A program made the position numbers and the translations under genes. From the NCBI GenBank assembly GCA_030620115.1, contig JAUXFG010000084.1, positions 1-16,445 of the forward strand: a DNA stretch of 16,445 nt, written 5' to 3'. Below the pieces are notes generated by a model, which saw nothing but the letters and a program-made list of their open reading frames with translations, made no database searches and was not told the origin of the DNA. The stretch is from Candidatus Fermentibacterota bacterium (GTDB lineage: Bacteria; JAFGKV01). Of the stretch, positions 7,340-15,497 are shown one piece after another. The stretch's first letter is position 1. Each line of letters opens with the position of its first letter.

Positions 7340-9141
7340 TCGTTGATGGCATAACCCATGGAGATGAGTCGCTCTCGTGTCTCTTCATCGAGTGGGACTG
7401 GTGTGACTCGGAAGAGGCGCGCGCGCTCCTTCCATTCCTGGAGTTCCGCCAGTATCCTCGGCGCCCTGATGTCGGAGGCACTCATGTCGGTCAGCTCATT
7501 CGGGTCATTCTCGAGATCGAAGAAAAGCGTGTCCACATGGACCACCGAATAGGGGAGCCACGAGCTTATCAAGGACCAACCCTTAGATCGCACAGTGGCG
7601 GCCCGGTTATCGGCATGCTGCGCAATGACGAGATCCCTTGGTCCCGAAGCATCGGTCAGCAGTGTTGGGGCGAAGGAAAAGCCACCGCTCTCCAACGGAA
7701 GGGCTGTGGTAAGGAGGTCTAATACTGTGGGGCAGAGGTCCACTGCTGAGATGAGTCCATCCAACCGCTTCCCCGGCGGAACGAGGCCGGGGCTGTGGAA
7801 GATCAAAGGAACGTGGAGCTGCTGCTCATAGATGCCGATATGGTTGAAAAAGATCCCATGTTCGGTTATTGATTCGCCGTGATCCGCGGTGATCACCGTC
7901 AGGGTTTTGGATTCGAGCAAGAGGCTCTTCAAGTGATCGAGGAGCCTGCCCACTTGTTGATCCGTATAGGCGATCTCGGCGCGATACATGGCCTCCGGGT
8001 AAGCAGGATCGGAGATGCCTTTCAGCCACCTGAGCCCCACCGGCCCAAGATGTGTCAGGTCGGCGATACTCGAAAGAGAATCCGCGAGGTTGCGCCTGCC
8101 TTGTAGCTCTGGCCCATTTGGGGAGAAGAGCCGAGCGAAGTCATGTGGCGGATCATATAACATGTGGGGATCGAAGTAGTGAACCCACAAGAAGAATTTT
8201 TCTTCTCGATGCGCTGACAACCAGTCATTCGCGATCTCGGTAACGACCTCGGCCTTCCATTCGGCAGTCGAAGGAACAAGGTAGTCATCGAAACCCTGAT
8301 GAAGGCCTGAGAGCGCGGGATCAAGATGACGTACGCCCACCACCGCGCCTGTGGCGTACCCGGCTCCCTTGAGAATCTCAGCCATGGTGACGAACTGACC
8401 CGCCAGCGGCGTCCGGAGGTCATAGACGCCGTGATCGCGACCATACATCCCGGTGAAGAGGGTGGCAAGAGATGGGTTGGTGACGTTGAAGTTGGTGAAC
8501 ATGTTGAGGAAGATCGCACCGCTCTGTGCCATCCGGTCAAGCCGCGGCGTTCGTGCCAAGCTATCTCCGTAGCAGCCCACATGATCCGCCCTCAAGGTAT
8601 CAATGGTGATGAGGAGGAGATTGCCGGATCCCCGAGGCCTCGATTTGGAGAGTATCCTCGGCTTTGCCCAGACCGCCCAGGAAGCGGAAGGATCCTCGTG
8701 TCCAGTGGAGCGAGCGCTGAACTCAAGCTCGATTGTTGCACCTCTGAATCGTGAAAGATCAATCTTTGCGGCATCGCCTCTATGGTCCGATGGGCCAATC
8801 CGTCCCCGCCATATGGTGTCGGGCAAAGATCCCCTGGTTCTCGCGGCGACACTGAAGAGGATCTCACCGGAAACCGTCGTCTCCAAGGCGGGGGGGCGCA
8901 TGGGCGTAAAGGTAAGCACTGGTGATGGGGGGATGGAGAGTCGTACACGGAAGCTTCCATTGCCCGGTACGAGGATTCCCCTGTATCGTGTCGTGCCCTG
9001 GCGTATGGTGGAGGCCTTTGCGCTCATGCCACAGATCAGGGAGTCGGAGAGAGCTTGGGTCAGATCGAGATAGACAAACCGGTCGGGAGCCCTTGCACAG
9101 CAAAGGATAAAGAACGCGAGGAGGAAGGAGTGCCGAATCAC
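7336..9141 (-). CDS. Exported sulfatase-fold hydrolase/transferase with Thr at the nucleophile position
   Basis: This is a 601-aa member of the alkaline phosphatase/sulfatase superfamily. It has an N-terminal hydrophobic export signal (residues 5-16, with a poor lipobox-like ILCC) and an unassigned beta-rich segment (about 35-165), then the catalytic domain. That domain has D181 (ITIDTLRADH), T221-N-P-S-L-A-T-L-F-T-G at the nucleophile site, H321/D324/H326 (VHYFDPH), D420-H421-G-E and H434. Metal ligands are kept, but the formylglycine Cys of CxPSR is Thr (codon 8479-8481) and the Arg is Leu. True sulfatases need formylglycine; Thr nucleophiles occur in phosphoethanolamine and phosphoglycerol transferases of this superfamily. 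The substrate could be a phospho-substituent on the glycan. The GTG start overlaps the upstream stop by 4 nt (GTGA). Confidence 0.9.
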   Translation of the reverse strand: MIRHSFLLAFFILCCARAPDRFVYLDLTQALSDSLICGMSAKASTIRQGTTRYRGILVPGNGSFRVRLSIPPSPVLTFTPMRPPALETTVSGEILFSVAARTRGSLPDTIWRGRIGPSDHRGDAAKIDLSRFRGATIELEFSARSTGHEDPSASWAVWAKPRILSKSRPRGSGNLLLITIDTLRADHVGCYGDSLARTPRLDRMAQSGAIFLNMFTNFNVTNPSLATLFTGMYGRDHGVYDLRTPLAGQFVTMAEILKGAGYATGAVVGVRHLDPALSGLHQGFDDYLVPSTAEWKAEVVTEIANDWLSAHREEKFFLWVHYFDPHMLYDPPHDFARLFSPNGPELQGRRNLADSLSSIADLTHLGPVGLRWLKGISDPAYPEAMYRAEIAYTDQQVGRLLDHLKSLLLESKTLTVITADHGESITEHGIFFNHIGIYEQQLHVPLIFHSPGLVPPGKRLDGLISAVDLCPTVLDLLTTALPLESGGFSFAPTLLTDASGPRDLVIAQHADNRAATVRSKGWSLISSWLPYSVVHVDTLFFDLENDPNELTDMSASDIRAPRILAELQEWKERARLFRVTPVPLDEETRERLISMGYAIND

Positions 9142-11606
9142 CGGGGCGTTTTCCCGCCGAAGGTGGCGCCAACCTTTTGGCTGACCGATGAGGCAACCCC
9201 GGAGAGCCCGCCTCGTTGGAAGTGAAAGACAAGCCTTCCGGAGTAGTACCTGATCCTTGATGGAAGATCCTTCCTGGCAAGCATGGCCTCGAGATTCCGT
9301 ATGGCAACATCCTTGTCGTATATGGCACGTTGAAGCGCGGCAACCTCGGCGCCCGATGAAACGGCGGCAGCCGGCAAGGCATGTGACCGAAAGAATGGCG
9401 ATCCGCAGAATTCGGCGAGCGGTTCGATGGTCCTATCCCAGGCTAGTTGCTCCTTTACGAGTCTCGCGGCGTTCTTTGATCGTTCCTCGATCTCCCCGGG
9501 AAACAAAAGCACGGTCCGCACAGCGGCCCGAATGGCCTCGGCATCTTCAGGGTCCAATACCCAACCCGCATGATACTCTCTGATCAGATGGGCCAGGTCG
9601 GCATAGTTGTTATAGAGGACGGGGAGTCCGCAGGAGAGATACTCAACGGTCCGCGTGGTATATGCCAGCTCTCGCTCGGGGTTCCGGAGCATCACGTCCA
9701 TGGCCACCGCCGCACGGGAGTACGCAGAGAGCAGCTCTTCGTGGCTCACCATTCCGTGGGAAACCACACGGCGCGATAATGCAAGCTTCTTGATCAGTGC
9801 CTCGAACCGTCTCGTGTCCAGGGGGATGAAGGGGTGTTTGCCTCCGTACAGCTCAAGCCTACCCTTGCCCGCCTTCTCCAGCTCTTCCACCAGCACGGTC
9901 AAGCCAAGGGAGGGGTCTTGCCATGGCAAGAACACGCCTCCGTACACGAACACAGGTTCATGGTTCGTGCGCCAAAGGCGCTGAGGGAGGTCAGGCGAAA
10001 CACAGACGGGAATCTGTCTGATCATCCGGTCGCGGTATGTGACGCCCGCCATCATGAGCCAGGGGATGAAGTAGGAGAGCTGCCGGTCTCCGGCACAGGT
10101 GAAGAAATCGGCCCGAGCGATGCACGCCAGCTTGGTCCGCATATTGGTTTCTATGTCGAGATGCCCCTGAATAGTACGTTCCAGGAGGTGAGGTCCATGG
10201 AAGTCGAGAGCAATGGGGCGCGGGCACTCCGAGAGTCGTTCCAGGAGGGGCCAACCGCAGGCCACTACTACCGTGGCGCCGGATTTCTGAACTAAAGAGG
10301 CGAGGTTTTCCTCATCCCACGCCAGATCGGCAATCTCAGAGGGAACATTGGGATACGCCCTCAATGCCGCCTTGGGCATACTGAACCGGACTGAGAGCCC
10401 TTTGGCTCGGAGCCCCTGGCCGAGCCCCCATGCCCGGAGCCCGGCACCGGTAGTAGGAAGGCCGGCGAGCGGCAGAATATCAGGGCTGATGAGCAGTACA
10501 TGATTCCCGTTTTGAGGAGCTGCTCGCGCGGGGCCAAAACCCCGCAGCAAATTTTGTTGAATGCGCGCATAGCCGCGCCCGGGATGAATCGGCTCATCGG
10601 GCTTCCCGAACTGAGAAAGGACCTCACTATCTGTCCGGCGTCGTTTTTCCTGGATGAGCTCCCTCTTCGATTGCATCCGGGGGAGGAGGCTGACCGCGTC
10701 GGTGATGGCAGCGAGATGGGCTGCCGCCTCGGGCTCCAGATTGACGGATCCCTGCGGCAGAGAGGGCGGTGCGAGACGAAATCGATTTCTCTGGATGTCG
10801 GATCCCGAGAGCGTCCGAATGCCCGCCAGGAGCAGAGCGGCCGAGAGGGTCCGTCCGAGGTTCTCCTCATCATAGTTCTTGAACATGGAGAGAAGCGCAT
10901 TTCGCTCCAGAAAGAAGCGTTTCTGCCCCCTGGAAAGCCGCGCCGATGTGGCGCCGTGATGGTGATAGACCACGGATTCAGGGATCCAGCGGAGCGTATA
11001 GCCGAGGACCCAGGCCCGCCAGCCGAAATCGACATCTTCATAGTAGGCGAAAAAATCCTCGTCGAACCCGCCGATATCCAGGAATTCCTCTCTCCTGACC
11101 AGCATGGCGCCGCCGTTCAAGAAGATGGAGTTTTCCGCTTCATACAAATCCGGCTTATGGGGGAGCTGAAAGTCACGCTGAAACGCACGGGCTTCGAAGT
11201 TGAGATCTCCCCCTGCGAAGTCGACACGTGTGCCGTCCCAGCTAAGGACCTTACTTCCCACCGCGATTCTCTGGGGGTCTTCTTCCATGGCATGTACCAG
11301 CGGCGTGAGCCAGCCTGGGTCGACCTTGAGATCGTTGTTGAGAAATGCCACATACGGTGATTCCGCCGCGCGAGCACCTCGGTTGCAGGCCATCGCAAAT
11401 CCCGTATTCCGATCAAGGAGAAGATGATTGATCTTCGGATGCTTCGTGTTGAGCCAGCGATCAGTGCCGTCTGATGAGGCATTGTCTACGATGGTGAAGT
11501 GGAGTTTTTCCTTTGGATACTCGGTTTGTAGATATGTAGGCACTGATTGCTTCAGAAGAGAGAGCCCATTGTGCGTGGGAACCGCGATAGTGACGTCGGG
11601 GGTCAT
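9138..11606 (-). CDS. Bifunctional glycosyltransferase: GT2 domain fused to GT4-like domain
   Basis: The 822-aa protein is probably cytoplasmic or peripheral to the inner membrane. GT2, residues about 3-245, has VDNASSDGT (40-48), the NND metal/nucleotide motif (90-92), GGAMLVRREE (165-174) and FDEDFFAYYEDVDFG (181-195). A linker (about 250-365) leads to a GT-B GT4-like domain (about 368-735) with LLISPDILP, an acceptor-side TTGAGLRAWGLGQGL, a YGG hinge (near 555 and 587) and TTRTVEYLSCGLPVLYNN near 650-667. A C-terminal tail (750-822) has a short helical repeat and a basic end. Two activities in one chain suggest two consecutive sugar additions to a growing glycan. The GT2 half is clearly paralogous to the next gene upstream. 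The ATG overlaps the upstream stop by 4 nt (ATGA). Donor and acceptor sugars cannot be read from sequence. Confidence 0.93.
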   Translation of the reverse strand: MTPDVTIAVPTHNGLSLLKQSVPTYLQTEYPKEKLHFTIVDNASSDGTDRWLNTKHPKINHLLLDRNTGFAMACNRGARAAESPYVAFLNNDLKVDPGWLTPLVHAMEEDPQRIAVGSKVLSWDGTRVDFAGGDLNFEARAFQRDFQLPHKPDLYEAENSIFLNGGAMLVRREEFLDIGGFDEDFFAYYEDVDFGWRAWVLGYTLRWIPESVVYHHHGATSARLSRGQKRFFLERNALLSMFKNYDEENLGRTLSAALLLAGIRTLSGSDIQRNRFRLAPPSLPQGSVNLEPEAAAHLAAITDAVSLLPRMQSKRELIQEKRRRTDSEVLSQFGKPDEPIHPGRGYARIQQNLLRGFGPARAAPQNGNHVLLISPDILPLAGLPTTGAGLRAWGLGQGLRAKGLSVRFSMPKAALRAYPNVPSEIADLAWDEENLASLVQKSGATVVVACGWPLLERLSECPRPIALDFHGPHLLERTIQGHLDIETNMRTKLACIARADFFTCAGDRQLSYFIPWLMMAGVTYRDRMIRQIPVCVSPDLPQRLWRTNHEPVFVYGGVFLPWQDPSLGLTVLVEELEKAGKGRLELYGGKHPFIPLDTRRFEALIKKLALSRRVVSHGMVSHEELLSAYSRAAVAMDVMLRNPERELAYTTRTVEYLSCGLPVLYNNYADLAHLIREYHAGWVLDPEDAEAIRAAVRTVLLFPGEIEERSKNAARLVKEQLAWDRTIEPLAEFCGSPFFRSHALPAAAVSSGAEVAALQRAIYDKDVAIRNLEAMLARKDLPSRIRYYSGRLVFHFQRGGLSGVASSVSQKVGATFGGKTPR

Positions 11607-12727
11607 GGCTCGCCCCCGAACCCAAGATGCTCAATGCCCATGGCCTTCATGATAATTTTGTGCGCAATCGCATAGTTCTTATCGCCTAAGAGTGGCGGTA
11701 TGGCATAGTCGCCAAATAGGGGGAGGATGTCGCGGTCATCCCGGCGGCGCATGGCCTGTATCGCCGCTCGTTTCCCCATCCAAAGCTCCCAATTCTCCGC
11801 CATGTCTTCTAGTGCCAAGAGTTGGGCGGCGGAAAGATCGCTGATGGGGTAGTGCCCCTCCGGGGGTGGTGTTTCGGGGAGAGGATCGCTTGGCAGGAAC
11901 CCGGAATAGTCAAATGAGGAGTATGCACTGGCGCGAGCGAACACGGCCCATAGAGATGCCGCCAGGGCAGTCCAGAGATGCCCCTCGGAGTAGTTCTTGA
12001 GAATGGTGCAGAGTGCATTTCGTTCGTAAAGCCTCATCCTCGGCGGGAAGGGGAGCCGTTTTGCCGTGCCCTGATGCCTGTGGTGCACACGCGAGCGAGG
12101 CACAAGCACCATCTTGTATCCCGCCAACCAGCTTCTCCATCCAAGATCAATGTCCTCGAAGTAAGCAAAGAAATCCTCATCGAAGCCCCCTAATCCGAGG
12201 TAGAGCTCCTTCCTTACCAGCATGGCTCCCCCGCAGAGAAAAAGTACCTCCCGGGATGCCTCTTCTAGTTCGCTCAATGGTTGCCCTTGATTCTTGTGGT
12301 GGGCATGGCCCGAGAACGAGACCTCCCCACCGGCGAAATCGAGCTTCTCCCCCGACCAATCCAACAGGACTGAACCTGCAGCCACGATTTCCGGATCGTT
12401 TTCCAGCGTCTCCAAGAGCGGCTCGAGCCAGAGGGGCTGCACCTCTGTGTCATTGTTCAGGAGAGCAACGTATTGGCAGTCAGCAAGATGCGCGACCCCA
12501 ATGTTATTAGGCTTGGCAAAACCGCAGTTCTCCTTGAGGGGGAGATACTCGATACTCTGCGACTTCAACCATTCTTCGGTTCCGTCGGTGGATGCATTGT
12601 CCACCACGAGGAGCCGGATCCCTTGGGCATAGTCCTGTGTGTTCCTCTGCAGCGCAGGCACAAACGATCGGAGATGATCCAATCCATTGTAGGTAACGGT
12701 CACCACCCCTACGCGTGATGCGCTCAT
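11603..12727 (-). CDS. Family 2 glycosyltransferase
   Basis: This 374-aa inverting GT-A transferase, rhamnosyltransferase-like in style, has VVTVTYNG at 8-15, VVDNASTDGT (41-50), NND (91-93), CGGAMLVRKE (165-174) and GFDEDFFAYFEDIDLGWRSW (181-200). After the catalytic core a C-terminal extension (about 255-374), rich in Pro and acidic residues, has no domain I recognise. Nearly every motif is shared with the GT2 half of the downstream fusion (DFAGG, GGAMLVR, DEDFFAY), pointing to tandem duplication. ATGA overlaps at both ends place it inside the coupled operon. It probably adds one sugar to a surface polysaccharide; the specificity is unknown. Confidence 0.92.
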   Translation of the reverse strand: MSASRVGVVTVTYNGLDHLRSFVPALQRNTQDYAQGIRLLVVDNASTDGTEEWLKSQSIEYLPLKENCGFAKPNNIGVAHLADCQYVALLNNDTEVQPLWLEPLLETLENDPEIVAAGSVLLDWSGEKLDFAGGEVSFSGHAHHKNQGQPLSELEEASREVLFLCGGAMLVRKELYLGLGGFDEDFFAYFEDIDLGWRSWLAGYKMVLVPRSRVHHRHQGTAKRLPFPPRMRLYERNALCTILKNYSEGHLWTALAASLWAVFARASAYSSFDYSGFLPSDPLPETPPPEGHYPISDLSAAQLLALEDMAENWELWMGKRAAIQAMRRRDDRDILPLFGDYAIPPLLGDKNYAIAHKIIMKAMGIEHLGFGGEP

Positions 12728-14562
12728 TCCTCGGGATGTCTTCTTACAAGGTTGTAGAGGCGGTAGGGAATAGTGGAACGAACCTTCTCACCCCACGCCT
12801 TGAGCTCGGCCACTTGTTCGCCTCTGGCGGTAAGCTCCGATCCCAGACGTGAGAGTTCTTGGCTCTGGGAGTTGGCCATGGCTTTGAATTCCGCGAATTC
12901 TCGATGCATCTCGGTGATCTTGTGCTCCAGATCGGAGATCTTCGTGTCTCGTTTCCTGACGACGCCCTCCCAATACCGGAGCTGTTTGCTCACCTCGTCG
13001 ATGAGTTCCTTCTGCTGTGCGATCTGTTGCTCCAACCCTTCCCGGAGCTGCGTGAAGAGTTTTTCTTGTGCCTGGAATTGGTTTTTCCAGTGGTCCCTAT
13101 CGATGACGAGCTTCGAGATATCCTGTCCCAGCTCTGCGGATTGCTGTCGTTCCTGCGCAAGGAGTTCATCGAGTTTTCTTGTTTCCTGCTGGGCCAGATC
13201 ACCGGTATGCCGGGCTCCAATAACGGCCTCTTTGAGCTCCTCGATGTGCTTCTCGAGATTGCCGGCATGGTTCCTCGTGAGCTCCAACTCCCGTGTCACC
13301 TTTTGTCGGGAGTCGGAAGCCAAGGAAATATGAGAACGCCAGTCAGGCGAACGCCGAGGTCGCCTGGCCCACTGGACCAACGCACGCGTCGTATGTTCGA
13401 CATTGAATCGATTGCTTGCATGCGCATAGGCTTTGGCCGCCATTTTCTTGAGCTCTTCAGGGTGTGACGATGCCCAGAGCAGGTGTGAGGAGAGGGCCTC
13501 CGCATCTCCGGGCGGAAACGCAAGCGCACCCTTGGATCGTTCGAGTTCGCGGCTGAGTTCCGACAGCCTGGAGGTTATGATGGGTACGCGACACGCAATC
13601 CATTCCATGAATCGAGTCTTGGTTCCCAAGCGTACTTCCAGAAGGCTCCGATCTGAATTCACCGCCACGTCGGCCAAGGCATAGTACTGCATGAGTGATG
13701 AATAGGGGACCCAACCTTGCAGATGGAATCGTTCCTTGAAGTTGGAATGCTCAACGAGTCGGGTAAAATGCAGATACGTCGACGTGTCCTGCTCTCCCAG
13801 ATCACCGCCGGTGGCGACAAAATGCATCTTGTTGGTGCGGGCCATGGCCTTCTCGATCCCAAGAAAGAGAGTGTCGACATCGCACCATGTGTTGAATCCG
13901 CCTGACCACAGGACCACGAAAGAATCCTCCGGCACAAGCTCTCCGCGCAATGGATCGTTCTCCAAGGGCGTGATGGCTGGATCGAGACTGCAGGGGATCG
14001 TTTGAGTCATCCGGTAGTACGCCGTTCTCCGACTCATCCGGCCGGACATGGCCAACTGCCCTTCCAATGCCGACGATTGTGCCCGGCTCACTGCGGAAAA
14101 GCGGTCGCCTCGTTCGAGAATGGGTGTCAGCATGTCGTAGTGATGCTGAATGGTCTCGTCCTCGCCCAAAAGCGCGGCTTTTGCCTGGCCTTCTGCTAGG
14201 GGGTCCCCAAAAAGATCGGCCCACACCGGCAGATCGTAGGCAACTTGAACCGCACGGAAGGCCGGAAGAAAGGTCACCGCCACGATGGCGCGAGGTTTCC
14301 ATTCGTCGAGCAGCTTGGCAAGCCTTGGTCCGGTCATGAACTCTTCATCGCTCAACGCAGCATATGTGATGGATTTCATATCCGGCGGCAATGGAGCTGA
14401 CGGATCAGCATCAGCGTTCTCGTAGAGACGTAGCGCCAGAGAGACATCGTGTTTCCCCGCCAACAATCCTCTCACGAATTGAGCGGTCCGAAGCCCCGGG
14501 GCATGCACTCTACTGGCATCCTGGCCCGGGAGCGGTCCCATTCCCAGAACGGCGATTTTCAC
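12724..14562 (-). CDS. GT4-like glycosyltransferase with C-terminal coiled coil
   Basis: The protein is 612 aa. The start is GTG at 14562, not an upstream in-frame codon at 14619. A perfect AGGAGG (14575-14570) lies 7 nt before it, the GTGA overlap with the upstream gene matches neighbouring junctions, and the protein then opens with the Rossmann strand MKIAVLGMG. Residues 1-400 form a GT-B fold: the N-lobe with ADLFGDP near 115, and a C-lobe with VLWSGGFNTWCD (217-228), LQGWVPY (281-287) and a donor-site region ending KTRFMEW (315-321). Residues about 415-590 are a long charged heptad-rich coiled coil, ending in STIPYRLYNLVRR. Similar coiled-coil tails are seen on polysaccharide assembly and capping proteins, so it could scaffold the complex or measure chain length (inference). 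Confidence 0.9.
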   Translation of the reverse strand: MKIAVLGMGPLPGQDASRVHAPGLRTAQFVRGLLAGKHDVSLALRLYENADADPSAPLPPDMKSITYAALSDEEFMTGPRLAKLLDEWKPRAIVAVTFLPAFRAVQVAYDLPVWADLFGDPLAEGQAKAALLGEDETIQHHYDMLTPILERGDRFSAVSRAQSSALEGQLAMSGRMSRRTAYYRMTQTIPCSLDPAITPLENDPLRGELVPEDSFVVLWSGGFNTWCDVDTLFLGIEKAMARTNKMHFVATGGDLGEQDTSTYLHFTRLVEHSNFKERFHLQGWVPYSSLMQYYALADVAVNSDRSLLEVRLGTKTRFMEWIACRVPIITSRLSELSRELERSKGALAFPPGDAEALSSHLLWASSHPEELKKMAAKAYAHASNRFNVEHTTRALVQWARRPRRSPDWRSHISLASDSRQKVTRELELTRNHAGNLEKHIEELKEAVIGARHTGDLAQQETRKLDELLAQERQQSAELGQDISKLVIDRDHWKNQFQAQEKLFTQLREGLEQQIAQQKELIDEVSKQLRYWEGVVRKRDTKISDLEHKITEMHREFAEFKAMANSQSQELSRLGSELTARGEQVAELKAWGEKVRSTIPYRLYNLVRRHPEE

Positions 14563-15497
14563 CTCATCACCTCCTGAGGCACAAATGTCGGTGGTTCTCT
14601 CAGTCTTTGCACGAGCCACCGTGGCATCTCAACTATGGTCGCGGCACGTGCCAAACGGGCGCCGCGACGCGCGTGAGAGGACAAGGCGGATCCGTACCAT
14701 GCCTTCTCCGCAGGAAGGAAGATATCCTTCAGTGCGGCCGTCGTATAGTGCTTCAGTACAAATCTCAACCTGTTCCTCTGATACCTGAAGTGGTACTGTA
14801 GGCTCTCCGGACCCGAGGTCTGCGCTTCAAAATGTCGAGCCGAAGCCCACGGAATGACCAATGACATGACTCCCGTGTTCGCCGCCCGCACGCAGAAATC
14901 GGCCTCTTCAAAGTAGGCAGGACTGAATCGAACGTCAAAGCCACCGAGCTGCTCGAGGATGTGTCGCCGGACGAGAAAGAGCGCACCGGTGACATAGTCG
15001 CAACGAAGAAGGTCATCTTCCATGGCCAGCATATCTTGCTCGTGTCTTCCCCGATGCCTTGTCATGCCGTTGGCCAGTATGATTCCACCGAGATGCTGGA
15101 TGATTCTTCCCTCCGGGCCAAGCAGCTTGACACCCAAGATGGCAGGCTGATACCTCATCGCCTCACGACGCAAGGTGTCGAGACAGCCAGGATCCGGCAT
15201 AAGATCCTGATTCACGAAGAGAAGAAGGTCCGTGGTCGCGGCCTCGGCGCCTCGGTTGCATGCCCGTGCGAAACCCAAGGCTCGGCGGCTGTGGAGGATC
15301 TTGAGATGTTCGCCAAAAATCCGTGAGAGCTGATCTGCTGAACCATCCCGGGAGCCATTATCCACTACGACCAGAGAATCATCTTGCTGGAGCTGCGACA
15401 GGAGCGTCTCTACACAGGACAGAATCAGCTCGCCTCCGTTGTGTGAGGGCACTATTGCGGTCAGTGACGGAAAGCCCTTGGCGGATTCTTCAGGCAT
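14559..15497 (-). CDS. Family 2 glycosyltransferase
   Basis: The 312-aa protein starts at ATG 15497, which overlaps the upstream stop by one base (TGATG, 15499-15495) behind a GGAAAG site. A longer in-frame start at 15587 would run through the upstream gene and add about 30 low-complexity residues. It has a GT-A fold: TAIVPSHNGG (13-22), VVDNGSRDGS (44-53), an NQD motif (96-98) in place of the more usual DxD or NND, and, further on, a YVTGALFLVRR segment and a GGFD..F..AYFEEADF segment, the expected acceptor-loop region. It is more distant from the other two GT2 domains than they are from each other. It probably adds a sugar early in assembly of the same glycan. Confidence 0.92.
   Translation of the reverse strand: MPEESAKGFPSLTAIVPSHNGGELILSCVETLLSQLQQDDSLVVVDNGSRDGSADQLSRIFGEHLKILHSRRALGFARACNRGAEAATTDLLLFVNQDLMPDPGCLDTLRREAMRYQPAILGVKLLGPEGRIIQHLGGIILANGMTRHRGRHEQDMLAMEDDLLRCDYVTGALFLVRRHILEQLGGFDVRFSPAYFEEADFCVRAANTGVMSLVIPWASARHFEAQTSGPESLQYHFRYQRNRLRFVLKHYTTAALKDIFLPAEKAWYGSALSSHARRGARLARAATIVEMPRWLVQRLREPPTFVPQEVMR
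14570..14575 (-). promoter_or_regulatory. Shine-Dalgarno AGGAGG that decides the GT4-like start
   Basis: Read on the minus strand, this perfect anti-16S match lies 7 nt upstream of the GTG at 14562 and inside the last codons of the upstream GT2 gene. It is the strongest ribosome site in the operon and rules out the longer reading frame from 14619. Confidence 0.8.

Noticed and set aside
10500-11360. 286-aa plus-strand ORF
   Set aside because: It is antisense to the GT2 part of the fusion, a long open frame caused by codon bias.
12859-13467. 202-aa plus-strand ORF
   Set aside because: It is antisense to the coiled coil; the Leu/Phe-rich product reflects complementary Glu/Lys/Gln codons.
14563-14619. 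N-terminal extension of the GT4-like protein
   Set aside because: It would overlap the upstream GT2 by 61 nt and ignore the AGGAGG-GTG start; the extra residues have no fold features.
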